A DNA stretch of 64,000 nucleotides, from the NCBI RefSeq assembly GCF_001424545.1, contig NZ_LMQL01000010.1, positions 300,673-364,672 on the forward strand, given 5' to 3'. This DNA is from Ramlibacter sp. Leaf400 (GTDB taxonomy: Bacteria; Pseudomonadota; Gammaproteobacteria; Burkholderiales; Burkholderiaceae_C). The translations under genes were made by a program, and so were the position numbers. Shown piece by piece: positions 25,463-34,263 of this stretch (the first letter of the stretch is position 1; each line of letters begins with the position of its first letter). The notes beneath the pieces are model-generated. The model saw nothing but the letters and a program-made list of their open reading frames with translations. It was not told where the DNA came from and did not search any database.

Positions 25463-25912
25463 ATGTACAAGCGAATCCTGGTTCCGGTCGACGGCAGCGA
25501 GACATCGGCCAAGGCGCTGGCGACGGCCGTCGAGATGGCGCGCGGCAGCGGCGGCCAGATCCACCTGGTGCACTGCGTCGACGAGCTGGCCTACCTGGGC
25601 GCGTACGACTACGTCGGCGCCATCATCGACCTGGTGCGGGAGAACGGCGCCAAGGTCCTGAGCGAGGCGGCCGACACCTGCCGGGCGGCTGGCGTGGATG
25701 CGGTGTCGACGTTCATCGACACCCCCGGGCAGCGGCTGGGAACGTCGATCGCGAAGCAGGCGACGGACTGGAAGGCCGACCTCATCGTGGTCGGCACCCA
25801 CGGGCGCCGCGGCGTCGACCGCCTGGTGATGGGCAGCGGGGCCGAGCAGATCATCCGCACGGCACCGGCGCCGGTGCTGGTGGTCCGCGGTGGCGCGGCC
25901 GGACCCGGCTGA
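25463..25912 (+). CDS. Universal stress protein, UspA family (149 aa)
   Basis: Single-domain Usp with the alpha/beta fold. It starts MYKRILVPVDGSETSAKAL and ends with the ATP-binding G-x2-G-x9-G-S motif (GTHGRRGVDRLVMGSGAEQ), then APAPVLVVRG, so it should bind ATP. Usp proteins help survive starvation and anoxia by unclear means. It has its own FNR-type promoter and overlaps the start of the MgtE-like gene by 23 nt if GTG 25890 is used. A close relative is encoded at 56613-57047. Confidence 0.93.
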   Translation: MYKRILVPVDGSETSAKALATAVEMARGSGGQIHLVHCVDELAYLGAYDYVGAIIDLVRENGAKVLSEAADTCRAAGVDAVSTFIDTPGQRLGTSIAKQATDWKADLIVVGTHGRRGVDRLVMGSGAEQIIRTAPAPVLVVRGGAAGPG

Positions 25913-26888
25913 TCCGCGCAGGGCAGTGCACCCGCGCGACCTCCCCGGTGCCGCCCGCTGGGTCCGGCACGCGCTGCTCGCCCGGCCCGACGAATCGGCC
26001 GGCCAGCTGCGGCTTCGCCTGAGGCAGCAGCGCACGCCCGCCTGGGACCTGGTCTGCGTGACCGATGGCGGACGGCTGCTCGGATCCCTTTCCGCGGCGG
26101 AACTGCTGTCCCTGCCCGAGGCGCAGTTGCTGGGAGCCGCAGCCCATGCGAGCTGGCCGCGCGCCACCGCGGGCACCAGCAACGAGCGGATGGCCTCCAT
26201 CGCCCTGCACCACGGCGTGTCGGCGCTGCCGGTCGTGGACGAGGCGGGAGCGCTGCGCTACGTGGCGGGGCCCCGCGACCTGATGAACGTGCTGCGCCGC
26301 GAGCACGTGCAGGACCTGCACCGGCTGGCCGGCATCGCCCGCGAGTCCGCGCAGGCGCCCCAGGCCCTGCACGCCGCGCCCCTGCGGCGGGTGCGGCACC
26401 GGCTGCCCTGGCTGCTGGCAGGACTGGCGGGCAGCGCCGCTGCCACCCTGGTGGTGGCGCGCTACGAGCACGCGATGGCCGCCCTTCCGGCGGTCGCCTT
26501 CTTCATGCCCGGGCTGGTGTACCTCGCCGACGCGATCGGCACGCAGAGCGAGACCATCGCGGTGCGTGGCCTCTCGCTGAGCCACATGAGCCTGCGGCAG
26601 CTGTTCGCGGCCGAGCTTCGCACCGGGCTCCTGCTGGGCCTGGTGCTGTCGGCGGTCGCCTTCCCCCTGGTCCTGGCGGTGTTCGGCAACCCGCGGCTCG
26701 CAACCGCCGTGGCGCTGGCCCTGGCGATCGCCAGCACGCTGGCCTCGACCCTCGGGCTCGCCATGCCCGCGCTGCTGCAGCGCCTGGGCGCCGACCCCGC
26801 CTACGGCAGCGGTCCGATCGCGACCATCGTCCAGGACGTGCTCACCCTGGTCGTCTACTTCGGCTGCGTCTCGCTCGTCGTGCTCTGA
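25890..26888 (+). CDS. MgtE-type magnesium transporter lacking the N-terminal domain (332 aa)
   Basis: Inner membrane channel for Mg2+. Residues about 40-155 form a CBS pair (LVCVTDGGRLLGSLSAAELL and ALPVVDEAGALRYVAGPRDL), and about 170-332 form five hydrophobic segments (LPWLLAGLAGSAAATLVV, LPAVAFFMPGLVYLADAIG, LLLGLVLSAVAFPLVLAVF, ALALAIASTLASTLGLAMP, VQDVLTLVVYFGCVSLVVL), with the pore-type sequence QDVLT near the end. Full MgtE has about 450 residues with a superhelical N domain of about 120 residues; that is absent here. The start is uncertain: GTG 25890 (overlapping the Usp gene) or GTG 25926. Being paired with a Usp, it may serve Mg2+ or ATP-level adjustment at low oxygen. Confidence 0.82.
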   Translation: MARPDPADPRRAVHPRDLPGAARWVRHALLARPDESAGQLRLRLRQQRTPAWDLVCVTDGGRLLGSLSAAELLSLPEAQLLGAAAHASWPRATAGTSNERMASIALHHGVSALPVVDEAGALRYVAGPRDLMNVLRREHVQDLHRLAGIARESAQAPQALHAAPLRRVRHRLPWLLAGLAGSAAATLVVARYEHAMAALPAVAFFMPGLVYLADAIGTQSETIAVRGLSLSHMSLRQLFAAELRTGLLLGLVLSAVAFPLVLAVFGNPRLATAVALALAIASTLASTLGLAMPALLQRLGADPAYGSGPIATIVQDVLTLVVYFGCVSLVVL

Positions 26889-26945
26889 AGGCGCCCGGCA
26901 GGCCCGGCCTGCAGCCCGCCCGCGCTTGCCCCACACTGCACCGCG

Positions 26946-28214
26946 ATGATCGTGCCAATCCTCGGGGCGCTGGCCCTGCTGCTCGCCCTCCTGGCGCTGC
27001 TGGTGGCGGTGCTGTGGTCGATCCGGCGGCAGCGCGACGTCGACCTGCGCCTTCCCGCCAGCGCGGGGATCGGCCAGCTGCTGCCCACGCTGGCGGGCCT
27101 CTCGTCAAGCCCCGTGGTCGGCGGCAATGCGGTCGAGCTGGTGGAGAACGGGCGCTACTTCGACGTGCTGCTCGAGCGGATCCGCGGCGCGCGGCACTCC
27201 GTGCACCTGGAGACCTTCCTCTGGAAGGACGGCGCCATCGGCCGGCAGCTGGGCACCGCGCTGGCCGAGCGCGCGGCCGCGGGATGCCAGGTGCGCCTGA
27301 TGCTGGACGCCAACGGCTGCCGGCGGATGGGCGCGCCGACCCTGCGCCACCTGCAAGACGCCGGCTGCAAGGTGGCGTTCTTCCACGACAACGCGCTGCG
27401 CAACATCGGGCTGCTGAACAACCGCGACCACCGCAAGCTGGTGGTGTTCGACGGCCGCGAAGCCCTGGTCGGCGGCCACTGCATCGTCGACGCCTGGCTG
27501 GGCGACGCCGAGGACCACCTGCACAACGCCGACCTGAGCGTGCTGGTGGGCGGGCCGATCGTCAACACGCTGCAGGGCGTTTTCAGCGAGAACTGGATCT
27601 CCGAGACCCGCGAGCTCTTCGGCGGCGAGGACCACTTTCCCCACCTGCCGCCGGCCGGCGACACGGCGATCCACGCCGCCTGGCTCAAGCCGGACGGGGC
27701 GGCGCCCGCGGTGAAGATCCTGCACCACGCGGCCATCTGCCTGGCGCGCGAGCGGATCTGGATCCAGAACCCCTACTTCATCCCCCAGCCGGCCGCCATC
27801 GACGCGCTGGGCGAAGCCGTCGCCCGCGGCGTGGACGTGCGCGTGCTGATGCCCGCGACCAGCGGCTCGGACAACCCGATGGTGCAGCACGCGGGACACC
27901 GCAACTTCGAGAAGCTGCTGCGCTGCGGCGTGCGCCTGTTCGAGTACCCGCACACGCTGCTGCACCAGAAGGCCATGACGATCGACCGGGCGTGGAGCGC
28001 CATCGGCTCCAGCAACTTCGACGACCGCTCGTTCGAGACCAACGACGAGCTCACGCTGGGCATCCTGGACGACGCGCTCGCCGCCCGCCTCGACGGGGTG
28101 TTCGAGAAGTACGTCGCGCGCGCCGAGGAGGTGCAGCTCGACGCCTGGCGCCGGCGCGGCGCCTGGCACAAGCTCAAGGACAACGGCGCCTACCTGTTCC
28201 ACCTGCTGCTGTGA
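26946..28214 (+). CDS. cls: Cardiolipin synthase-type phospholipase D family protein (422 aa)
   Basis: Joins two phosphatidylglycerols into cardiolipin. One N-terminal membrane helix (ILGALALLLALLALLVAVLW) is followed by two PLD domains with the HKD motifs: HRKLVVFD (in NNRDHRKLVVFDGREALVGG) and HQKAMTID (in LLHQKAMTIDRAWSAIGSSN). IQNPYFIP lies between them as in ClsA/ClsB. Length agrees with the ClsB group. It is 57 bp downstream of the MgtE-like gene, in the same direction and probably in the same transcript. Cardiolipin would be made in the inner membrane under the same stress. The name rests on motifs only. Confidence 0.9.
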   Translation: MIVPILGALALLLALLALLVAVLWSIRRQRDVDLRLPASAGIGQLLPTLAGLSSSPVVGGNAVELVENGRYFDVLLERIRGARHSVHLETFLWKDGAIGRQLGTALAERAAAGCQVRLMLDANGCRRMGAPTLRHLQDAGCKVAFFHDNALRNIGLLNNRDHRKLVVFDGREALVGGHCIVDAWLGDAEDHLHNADLSVLVGGPIVNTLQGVFSENWISETRELFGGEDHFPHLPPAGDTAIHAAWLKPDGAAPAVKILHHAAICLARERIWIQNPYFIPQPAAIDALGEAVARGVDVRVLMPATSGSDNPMVQHAGHRNFEKLLRCGVRLFEYPHTLLHQKAMTIDRAWSAIGSSNFDDRSFETNDELTLGILDDALAARLDGVFEKYVARAEEVQLDAWRRRGAWHKLKDNGAYLFHLLL

Positions 28215-28245
28215 GCGGGCGGCCGGCAGCCGGCCTGCGCGCGGC

Positions 28246-28458
28246 TCAGGGCAGCCGCTGGACGTTCGAGCCGCAGGTGTGCAGGCCCAGCAGCCGGTAC
28301 ACGGGGCAGAAGCGCACCAGCCCCGTGGCCAGCGCCACGAGCCCGAGCAGTCCCCACGGGCCGATCACGCCGAGGGCGAAGAGGAGGATGAGGAGCAGCC
28401 CGCCCGCGATGCGCAGGACCTGGTCGATCCTGCCGACGTTGGTCTCGATGGTCTTCAT
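28246..28458 (-). CDS. DUF2892 (YgaP membrane domain-like) protein, 70 aa
   Basis: Starts MKTIETNVGRIDQVLRIAGG, the typical N-terminus of the DUF2892 family, then two close membrane segments (LLLILLFALGVIGPWG and LLGLVALATGLVRF) followed by CPVYRLLGLHTCGS with two cysteines. In YgaP this domain anchors a rhodanese; stand-alone members occur in many proteobacteria and may be linked to sulfur or stress metabolism. ATG 28458 is preferred over upstream in-frame codons because of the family N-terminus and because GGCGGAACATG carries a ribosome site. It is convergent with cls and has its own FNR-type promoter. Confidence 0.85.
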   Translation of the reverse strand: MKTIETNVGRIDQVLRIAGGLLLILLFALGVIGPWGLLGLVALATGLVRFCPVYRLLGLHTCGSNVQRLP

Positions 28459-28514
28459 GTTCCGCCTTCCGGATTCAGGGGTTGCAGGCCTGCCCGTGCA
28501 GGCAGGCGCGGTTG

Positions 28515-28555
28515 ACGATACGCCGCCGTGCATCGACCGACTTGACGCGGGTCAA
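28515..28555 (-). promoter_or_regulatory. FNR-type promoter of the DUF2892 gene
   Basis: TTGAC-GCGG-GTCAA (28542-28555) with minus-strand -10 TATCGT at 28520-28515. The start is expected near 28507, giving a leader of about 50 nt. Confidence 0.65.
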
Positions 28556-28573
28556 GCGCACGCGCAGGCGGCT

Positions 28574-28951
28574 TCACGACGGCCGCTCGGCCAGCAGGTC
28601 CAGCGGGGAGACGATGCCGACGATCTTTCCTTCCGCCGACATCACCAGCAGGTGGTGGACGTGGGACTCGCGCATCACCCGGGCCGCCTCGGCAGCGGGG
28701 GTGTCGGGGGCGACCGTCAGCGGCTTGTAGGTGCACGCCCGCCAGGCCGGCGTGTCGCCCGACTGCCCGCGGGCGCGCAGGTGCAGCAGGTCCCAGGCGC
28801 TGACCACCCCGACCAGCGATCCGCCGTCCAGCACGGGCGCCCAGGTGAGCCGCCGCGCCACCATTTCCTCCGCGATCGCGTCCACGGGGTCGTCGGGCGC
28901 CACCGACCAGAAGCCCCGTTTCGCCAGTTCACCGACGGTCTTGTCCATCAT
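28574..28951 (-). CDS. CBS domain-pair protein (125 aa)
   Basis: Two CBS motifs fill the protein (VGELAKRGFWSVAPDDPVDA...LVGVVSAWDLL and the second ending KIVGIVSPLDLL). CBS pairs bind adenine nucleotides and report the energy state. The sequence TYKPLTVAPDTPAAEAARVM marks the second repeat. The start ATG 28951 overlaps the PEP synthase stop (ATGA), so the two are translationally coupled; this pairing with ppsA is also seen in related stress loci. It may regulate PEP synthase or act separately. Confidence 0.9.
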   Translation of the reverse strand: MMDKTVGELAKRGFWSVAPDDPVDAIAEEMVARRLTWAPVLDGGSLVGVVSAWDLLHLRARGQSGDTPAWRACTYKPLTVAPDTPAAEAARVMRESHVHHLLVMSAEGKIVGIVSPLDLLAERPS

Positions 28952-31419
28952 TGCACCTCCTGGTTGCGCGGCGACCGGCCCAGCCGGGCCTCCGCCTCGA
29001 GCACCACCCGCGCCACCGCCAGCAGCGTGTCGGGCGTGACGCTGATCGAATCGATGCCCATCGCGACGAGCGCGCGGGCGAACTCCGGATCGTCCGAGGG
29101 CGCCTGGCCGCACAGGCCGACATGGCGCCCGTTGCGCCGGGCCCCCTCGACCGCCATGCGAAGCATCTGCTGCACGCCGGGATCGCGCTCGTCGAAGTCG
29201 AACGCGACGATCTCCGAGTCGCGGTCCACGCCCAGGACCAGCTGCGTCAGGTCGTTCGAGCCGATCGAGAAGCCGTCGAAGAGGCGCGCGAACGCATCCA
29301 CCTGGATCACGTTGTTCGGGATCTCGCACATCACGTAGACCTGCAGCCCGTCCTCCCCCCGCCGCAGCCCGTGCGCCGCCATCGCCGCCAGCACCCGCTC
29401 GCCCTCCTCCACCCGGCGGCAGAACGGGATCATCAGCCTCACGTTCGGCAGTCCCATCTCGCCGCGCACGCGCCGCAGCGCCGCGCATTCCAGGGCGAAG
29501 CCGTCGGCGTAGGCGGGGTGCGCGTAGCGCGAGGCGCCGCGGAACCCGATCATCGGGTTCTCCTCGTGCGGCTCGAACCAGCGGCCGCCCGGCAGCCGGG
29601 CGTACTCATTGGTCTTGAAGTCGGACATGCGCACGATCACCGGCCGCGGGAAGAACGCGGCCGCGATGGTGGCGATGCCTTCGGAGAGCTGGCGCACGAA
29701 GTAGTCGGCCCCGCTCGCATGGCCCGCGGTCAGCCTCGCCAGGGCGGCGCGCACCTGCGGGTCGTCCACCCGCTCGGGATGGGCCAGCGCCATCGGGTGG
29801 GCACGCACGTGCTCGGCCACGATGAATTCCATTCGCGCCAGTCCCACCCCGTCGCTCGGCAGGGCGGCGGCCTGGAACGCGATGTCCGGGTTGCCGATGT
29901 TGAGCATCAGCCGCGTCTGCGGCCGGGGCATGGCGGCGACATCGATCTCCTCGCGCGTGAAGGGCACCTCGCCCCCGTAGACCCGCCCGGCGCTGGCGCC
30001 CTCGCAGGCCACCGTGACCATGTCGCCGGTGCGGATCGCCGACGTCGCGGTCGAGCAGCCGACGACCGCCGGGATCCCCAGCTCGCGCGCGACGATCGCC
30101 GCGTGGCAGGTGCGTCCGCCCCGGTTGGTGACGACCGCGGCGGCGGACTTCATCACCGTGCCCCAGTCGGGCATGGTGGTGTCGGCCACCAGCACCTCGC
30201 CGGGCCGGAAAGCCGCCAGTTCGTCCGCGTGCGCGACCACCCGCGCGATCCCGGACGCGATCCGGTTGCCGACCGCCCGGCCCTCGGCCAGCACGGGTCC
30301 GCTGCCCTGCAGCCGGAACGACTCGATCCGGCCGGGTGCGCGCCTGGCGGCCACCGTCTCGGGCCGCGCCTGCACGATGTAGAGCCTGCCGTCGACGCCG
30401 TCCTTGGCCCACTCCACGTCCATCGGCGTCGGCGCGCCGGCGCGCGCGCCGTAGTGCTCCTCGATCCGCATGGCCGCCTCGGCCAGCTCGACCACCTCGG
30501 CGTCGTCCAGGCAGTAGCGCTCGCGTTCCTCGGGGGCCGTCGGCACGTTGCGCGTGCTGTCGCGGCCGGCGGTGCTCGCGTACACCATCCGCACCTCCTT
30601 GCCGCCGAGCTTGCGCCTGAGCACGGTGCGGTGGCCGCTGCGCAGCGCCGGCTTGAAAACGTAGAACTCGTCCGGGTCGACGGTTCCCTGCACGACGTTC
30701 TCGCCCAGGCCCCAGGCGCCCGTGACGAAGACCACGTCGCGCAGGCCGGTCTCGGTGTCCAGCGTGAAGGTGACGCCGCTGCAGGCCCGGTCGGCGCGCA
30801 CCATCTTCATCACGCCCACCGACTGCCACACCTTGAAGTGGTCGATGCCGCGGTCGGCGCGGTAGGCGATCGCGCGGTCCTTGAACAGGCTGGCGAAGCA
30901 TTGCCGCACGCTGTCCAGCAGCTGCGCCTCGCCGGCCACGTTGAGGAAGGTCTCGTGCTGGCCGGCGAAGCTGGCGTCCGGCAGGTCCTCGGCGGTGGCG
31001 GAGCTGCGCACGGCGACGGTCACGTCCGGACCGTACTGGCGCTTCAGTTCCCGCCAGCCGTCGACGATCTCGGCGACCAGCTCCGGCGGCAGCGGCGCCC
31101 GGGCCACGATGTCCCGGGCGGCCCGCGCCCGGATCGCGAGGTCGCCGACGTCGCGCACGTCCAGCCCGTCGAGCGCACGCCGCAGGCCGGGCCAGGCGCC
31201 GGCCTGGTCCAGCACGTGCCGGTACGCCTCGGCAGTGACGGCGAAACCGTTGGGCACGCGGATGCCCAGCGGCCCGAGCGTCTGCACCATCTCGCCCAGC
31301 GAGGCGTTCTTGCCGCCGACCAGCGGCACGTCGGCCAGCCCGACCTGCTCGAACCAGCGCAGCCATCGCTGGCCGCGGGCGGCAGGCTGCGTGGGAAGGG
31401 TCTGCACGGCGAGGTCCAT
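28948..31419 (-). CDS. ppsA: Phosphoenolpyruvate synthase (823 aa)
   Basis: Converts pyruvate and ATP to PEP, AMP and phosphate. The N-terminal nucleotide-binding domain (about 20-370) begins VGLADVPLVGGKNASLGEM and contains VAVRSSATAEDLPDASFAGQ. The phosphohistidine domain has GGRTCHAAIVARE with the catalytic His at about 439. The C-terminal TIM-barrel domain (about 490-810) has GVGLARMEFI, ENPMIGFRGASRY, FSIGSNDLTQLVLGVDRD and the catalytic Cys in HVGLCGQAPSD. Length is normal. GGAGACCGACATG gives the start. It precedes the CBS gene in one operon with an FNR-type promoter; low-oxygen use may allow pyruvate recycling or gluconeogenesis. Confidence 0.95.
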   Translation of the reverse strand: MDLAVQTLPTQPAARGQRWLRWFEQVGLADVPLVGGKNASLGEMVQTLGPLGIRVPNGFAVTAEAYRHVLDQAGAWPGLRRALDGLDVRDVGDLAIRARAARDIVARAPLPPELVAEIVDGWRELKRQYGPDVTVAVRSSATAEDLPDASFAGQHETFLNVAGEAQLLDSVRQCFASLFKDRAIAYRADRGIDHFKVWQSVGVMKMVRADRACSGVTFTLDTETGLRDVVFVTGAWGLGENVVQGTVDPDEFYVFKPALRSGHRTVLRRKLGGKEVRMVYASTAGRDSTRNVPTAPEERERYCLDDAEVVELAEAAMRIEEHYGARAGAPTPMDVEWAKDGVDGRLYIVQARPETVAARRAPGRIESFRLQGSGPVLAEGRAVGNRIASGIARVVAHADELAAFRPGEVLVADTTMPDWGTVMKSAAAVVTNRGGRTCHAAIVARELGIPAVVGCSTATSAIRTGDMVTVACEGASAGRVYGGEVPFTREEIDVAAMPRPQTRLMLNIGNPDIAFQAAALPSDGVGLARMEFIVAEHVRAHPMALAHPERVDDPQVRAALARLTAGHASGADYFVRQLSEGIATIAAAFFPRPVIVRMSDFKTNEYARLPGGRWFEPHEENPMIGFRGASRYAHPAYADGFALECAALRRVRGEMGLPNVRLMIPFCRRVEEGERVLAAMAAHGLRRGEDGLQVYVMCEIPNNVIQVDAFARLFDGFSIGSNDLTQLVLGVDRDSEIVAFDFDERDPGVQQMLRMAVEGARRNGRHVGLCGQAPSDDPEFARALVAMGIDSISVTPDTLLAVARVVLEAEARLGRSPRNQEVQ

Positions 31420-31443
31420 GTCGGTCTCCTGGAGCTACCGCCC

Positions 31444-31485
31444 ACTGTGATCGACCGGCCGCCGGGCGCCCTTGACCGATGTCAA
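31444..31485 (-). promoter_or_regulatory. FNR-type promoter of ppsA
   Basis: TTGAC-CGAT-GTCAA (31472-31485) with minus-strand -10 CACAGT at 31449-31444. The next FNR-type site (31519-31532) serves the opposite strand. Confidence 0.7.
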
Positions 31486-31518
31486 GGTGCCGTCTTCCGG
31501 CAAGGCGATCGATCACCG

Positions 31519-31560
31519 TTGACATTCGTCAAGCCGCGCCGTCCCGGGCTGGCCCATGCT
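31519..31560 (+). promoter_or_regulatory. FNR-type promoter of the Met-rich lipoprotein and copper ATPase genes
   Basis: TTGAC-ATTC-GTCAA (31519-31532) with -10 CATGCT at 31555-31560. The start is expected near 31567; GAGGAGACC is the ribosome site. Confidence 0.7.
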
Positions 31561-31585
31561 GGCCGGGAACATCGAGGAGACCCAC

Positions 31586-32062
31586 ATGCGCACGCGTAGC
31601 TTCACCCCCGCCCTGGCGGCCCTGCTGATCTCGGGCTGTGCCGTGGCCCAGGGCCCCGGCGCCGGGCCCGCGGCTGGGGCGGATCATCCGGACCACCACC
31701 CGCCAGGGAGCGCGGCGACGGCGCAGGCGCCCGCCCCGGGAACCGGGCGGCCCGGCCCCGCGCCCGAGGCCTTCGAGCGGCAGCTCAAGGCGATGCAGGA
31801 CATGCACCAGCGCATGCAGGCCGCGAGGACGCCGGCCGAACGCGCCGCGCTCATGGACGAGCACATGAAGCTGATGCAGTCGGGCATGGCCATGATGGGC
31901 CCGCCGCGCGGCGGCCCCGGGGACGCGCCTGCGAGGGCGGGCATGGGCATGGGCGCGGGGCCCGGGATGGGCATGCACCAGCGGATGGAGCACCGCATGG
32001 CCATGATGGAACAGATGATGCAGATGATGGTGGACCGCGAGGCCGCCATGCCGCGCAAGTAG
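31586..32062 (+). CDS. Met/His-rich lipoprotein, putative copper-binding (158 aa)
   Basis: The N-terminus MRTRSFTPALAALLISGC has a lipobox (I-S-G-C), so Cys18 should be lipidated. After a Pro/Ala/Gly-rich linker with HPDHH, a helical stretch follows (EAFERQLKAMQDMHQRMQAA) and the last 60 residues are exceptionally rich in methionine, with repeated M-G-M, H-Q-R-M and M-x2-M patterns such as MAMMEQMMQMM. Met-rich, His-rich periplasmic proteins commonly hold Cu(I). It precedes a copper-type P-ATPase by 18 bp, supporting a role as periplasmic copper buffer or acceptor. No family is assigned; the function is inferred from composition and context. Confidence 0.7.
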   Translation: MRTRSFTPALAALLISGCAVAQGPGAGPAAGADHPDHHPPGSAATAQAPAPGTGRPGPAPEAFERQLKAMQDMHQRMQAARTPAERAALMDEHMKLMQSGMAMMGPPRGGPGDAPARAGMGMGAGPGMGMHQRMEHRMAMMEQMMQMMVDREAAMPRK

Positions 32063-32080
32063 GGCGGGGGGAAAACCGGC

Positions 32081-34228
32081 ATGGACCCTCCTCGCCAGGC
32101 GCCTGGAGAGGCCGTGGCCGGCCCGTACACCTGCCCCATGCACCCGCAGGTCCGGCAGGGCGGTCCGGGCCACTGCCCGATCTGCGGCATGGCGCTGGAG
32201 CCTGCCGTTGCGACCGGGGACACCGGCAGCCCGGAGCTGCGCGAGATGACGCACCGGTTCCGGATCGGGCTCGCGCTTTCGCTGCCGGTGGTGGTGCTGG
32301 AGATGGGCGCGCACCTGACGGGCCTGGGCCACCTCATCGGGCCGCAGGCGTCGAACTGGGTGCAGCTGCTGTTCGGCACGCCCGTGGTGCTGTGGGCCGG
32401 CTGGCCCTTCTTCGTGCGTGCGGCCGCATCGCTGCGCACGCGCAACCTCAACATGTTCAGCCTCATCGCGCTGGGCACGGGCGCAGCCTGGCTCTACAGC
32501 ATCGTCGCGACCCTGGTGCCGCAGGCGTTTCCGGCGGCCTTGCGCGGCGCCTCGGGCGCGGTGGCGGTCTACTTCGAGGCCGCGGCGGTGATCACGGTGC
32601 TCGTGCTGCTCGGGCAGGTGCTGGAGCTGCGCGCGCGCGAGAAGACCTCCGGAGCGATCCGGGCGCTGCTGGACCTCGCGCCCAGGACCGCGGTGAAGGT
32701 GGCGCCCGGCGGCGCGGACTCGGTCGTCGGGATCGACACCATCGCCGTCGGCGACCTGCTGCGGGTGCGTCCCGGCGAGAAGGTGCCGGTCGACGGCGAG
32801 CTGGTGGAAGGCAGGGGCAACGTCGACGAATCCATGATCACCGGCGAGCCCATGCCCGTGGCCAAGGCAGCCGGCGCCAAGGTCACGGCCGGCACGATGA
32901 ACCAGACCGGGGGCTTCGTGATCCGGGCGGAGAAGGTCGGCGCCGACACCCTGCTCTCGCAGATCGTCCACATGGTGGCGGCCGCGCAGCGCAGCCGCGC
33001 CCCCATCCAGCGCATGGCCGACCAGGTGGCCGGCTGGTTCGTGCCGGCCGTGGTCGGCGTCGCGCTGATCACCTTCGCCGCGTGGCTGGCGTGGGGTCCG
33101 GACCCGGCGTTCTCGTACGCGCTGGTGGCGTCGGTCGCGGTGCTGATCATCGCGTGCCCCTGCGCGCTGGGGCTGGCCACCCCCATGTCCATCATGGTGG
33201 GCGTGGGCAAGGGCGCGCAGCACGGCGTGCTGATCCGCGATGCCGAGGCGCTGGAGCACATGGAGAAGGTCGACACCCTGGTCGTCGACAAGACCGGCAC
33301 CCTGACGGAGGGACGCCCGCGGCTGGTCCACGTCGAGGCCGCAGCGGGGTTCGAGCGCGACGAAGTGCTGCGCAAGCTGGCCAGCGTCGAGCGGTCCAGC
33401 GAGCACCCGCTCGCCGCGGCCGTGGTGGCGGCCGCGCAGGAGCGCGGGCTCGCGCTGTCGCCGGCCGCGGACTTCGACTCCCCCGTCGGGAAGGGGGTGG
33501 TCGGCACGGTCGACGGCGTCCTCGTCGTCAGCGGCAGCGCCAGGTTCCTGGCCGAGCACGGCATCGTGGCCGGCGCCCTGGACGCGGCCGCGCAGGCCCA
33601 GCGGGCCCGCTCGGCCACCGTCATCCACGTGGCTTTCGACGGCACCCCGGCCGGCTTCGTCGCGGTCGCCGACCCCGTCAAGGCGACCACGCCCGCGGCG
33701 CTCCAGGCCCTGCGCGACGCCGGCGTGCGCATCGTCATGCTGACGGGCGACGGCCGCACCACCGCCGAAGCGGTGGGCCGCGAACTGGGCATCGACGAGG
33801 TGGTGGCCGAGGTGTTCCCGCAGGACAAGGCCGCCATCGTCCAGCGCCTGAAGGGCGAGGGACGGGTGGTGGCGATGGCGGGGGATGGCGTGAACGATGC
33901 GCCCGCCCTGGCCGCGGCCGACGTGGGCATCGCCATGGGCACCGGCACCGACGTGGCGATGGAGAGCGCCGGCGTCACCCTGCTCAAGGGCGACCTGCTG
34001 GGGATCGTCCGCGCGCGCAGGCTCTCGCGGGCGACCATGCGCAACATCCGGGAGAACCTCTTCCTGTCCTTCGCGTACAACGTGGCGGGGATACCGCTCG
34101 CCGCGGGCGTGCTGTACCCCCTGTTCGGACTCCTGCTCTCGCCGGTGGTGGCCGCCGCCGCGATGGCGCTGTCCTCGGTGAGCGTCATTGCCAACGCCTT
34201 GCGGCTGCGCAGCGCGCGCGTCGGGTAG
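32081..34228 (+). CDS. Copper-exporting P1B-type ATPase (715 aa)
   Basis: Inner membrane pump. The N-terminus has a short metal-binding module of the YTCPMHPQV...HCPICGM type instead of the classic C-x2-C HMA domain. Eight membrane helices are expected. The ion site is CPC ([13 protein letters not shown]), the actuator motif is TGEP (MITGEPMPV), the phosphorylated Asp is D403 in DKTGTLT, followed by HP ([10 protein letters not shown]) and [10 protein letters not shown]; late N and M-x2-S residues ([15 protein letters not shown]) agree with Cu+ pumps. It exports copper to the periplasm, perhaps to supply oxidases. It is cotranscribed with the Met-rich lipoprotein gene under an FNR-type promoter, not a visible copper-responsive one. 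Confidence 0.93.
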   Translation: MDPPRQAPGEAVAGPYTCPMHPQVRQGGPGHCPICGMALEPAVATGDTGSPELREMTHRFRIGLALSLPVVVLEMGAHLTGLGHLIGPQASNWVQLLFGTPVVLWAGWPFFVRAAASLRTRNLNMFSLIALGTGAAWLYSIVATLVPQAFPAALRGASGAVAVYFEAAAVITVLVLLGQVLELRAREKTSGAIRALLDLAPRTAVKVAPGGADSVVGIDTIAVGDLLRVRPGEKVPVDGELVEGRGNVDESMITGEPMPVAKAAGAKVTAGTMNQTGGFVIRAEKVGADTLLSQIVHMVAAAQRSRAPIQRMADQVAGWFVPAVVGVALITFAAWLAWGPDPAFSYALVASVAVLIIACPCALGLATPMSIMVGVGKGAQHGVLIRDAEALEHMEKVDTLVVDKTGTLTEGRPRLVHVEAAAGFERDEVLRKLASVERSSEHPLAAAVVAAAQERGLALSPAADFDSPVGKGVVGTVDGVLVVSGSARFLAEHGIVAGALDAAAQAQRARSATVIHVAFDGTPAGFVAVADPVKATTPAALQALRDAGVRIVMLTGDGRTTAEAVGRELGIDEVVAEVFPQDKAAIVQRLKGEGRVVAMAGDGVNDAPALAAADVGIAMGTGTDVAMESAGVTLLKGDLLGIVRARRLSRATMRNIRENLFLSFAYNVAGIPLAAGVLYPLFGLLLSPVVAAAAMALSSVSVIANALRLRSARVG

Positions 34229-34263
34229 CCAGGCCACGCGCGCGGGTCGGGCCGGCGATGCGG

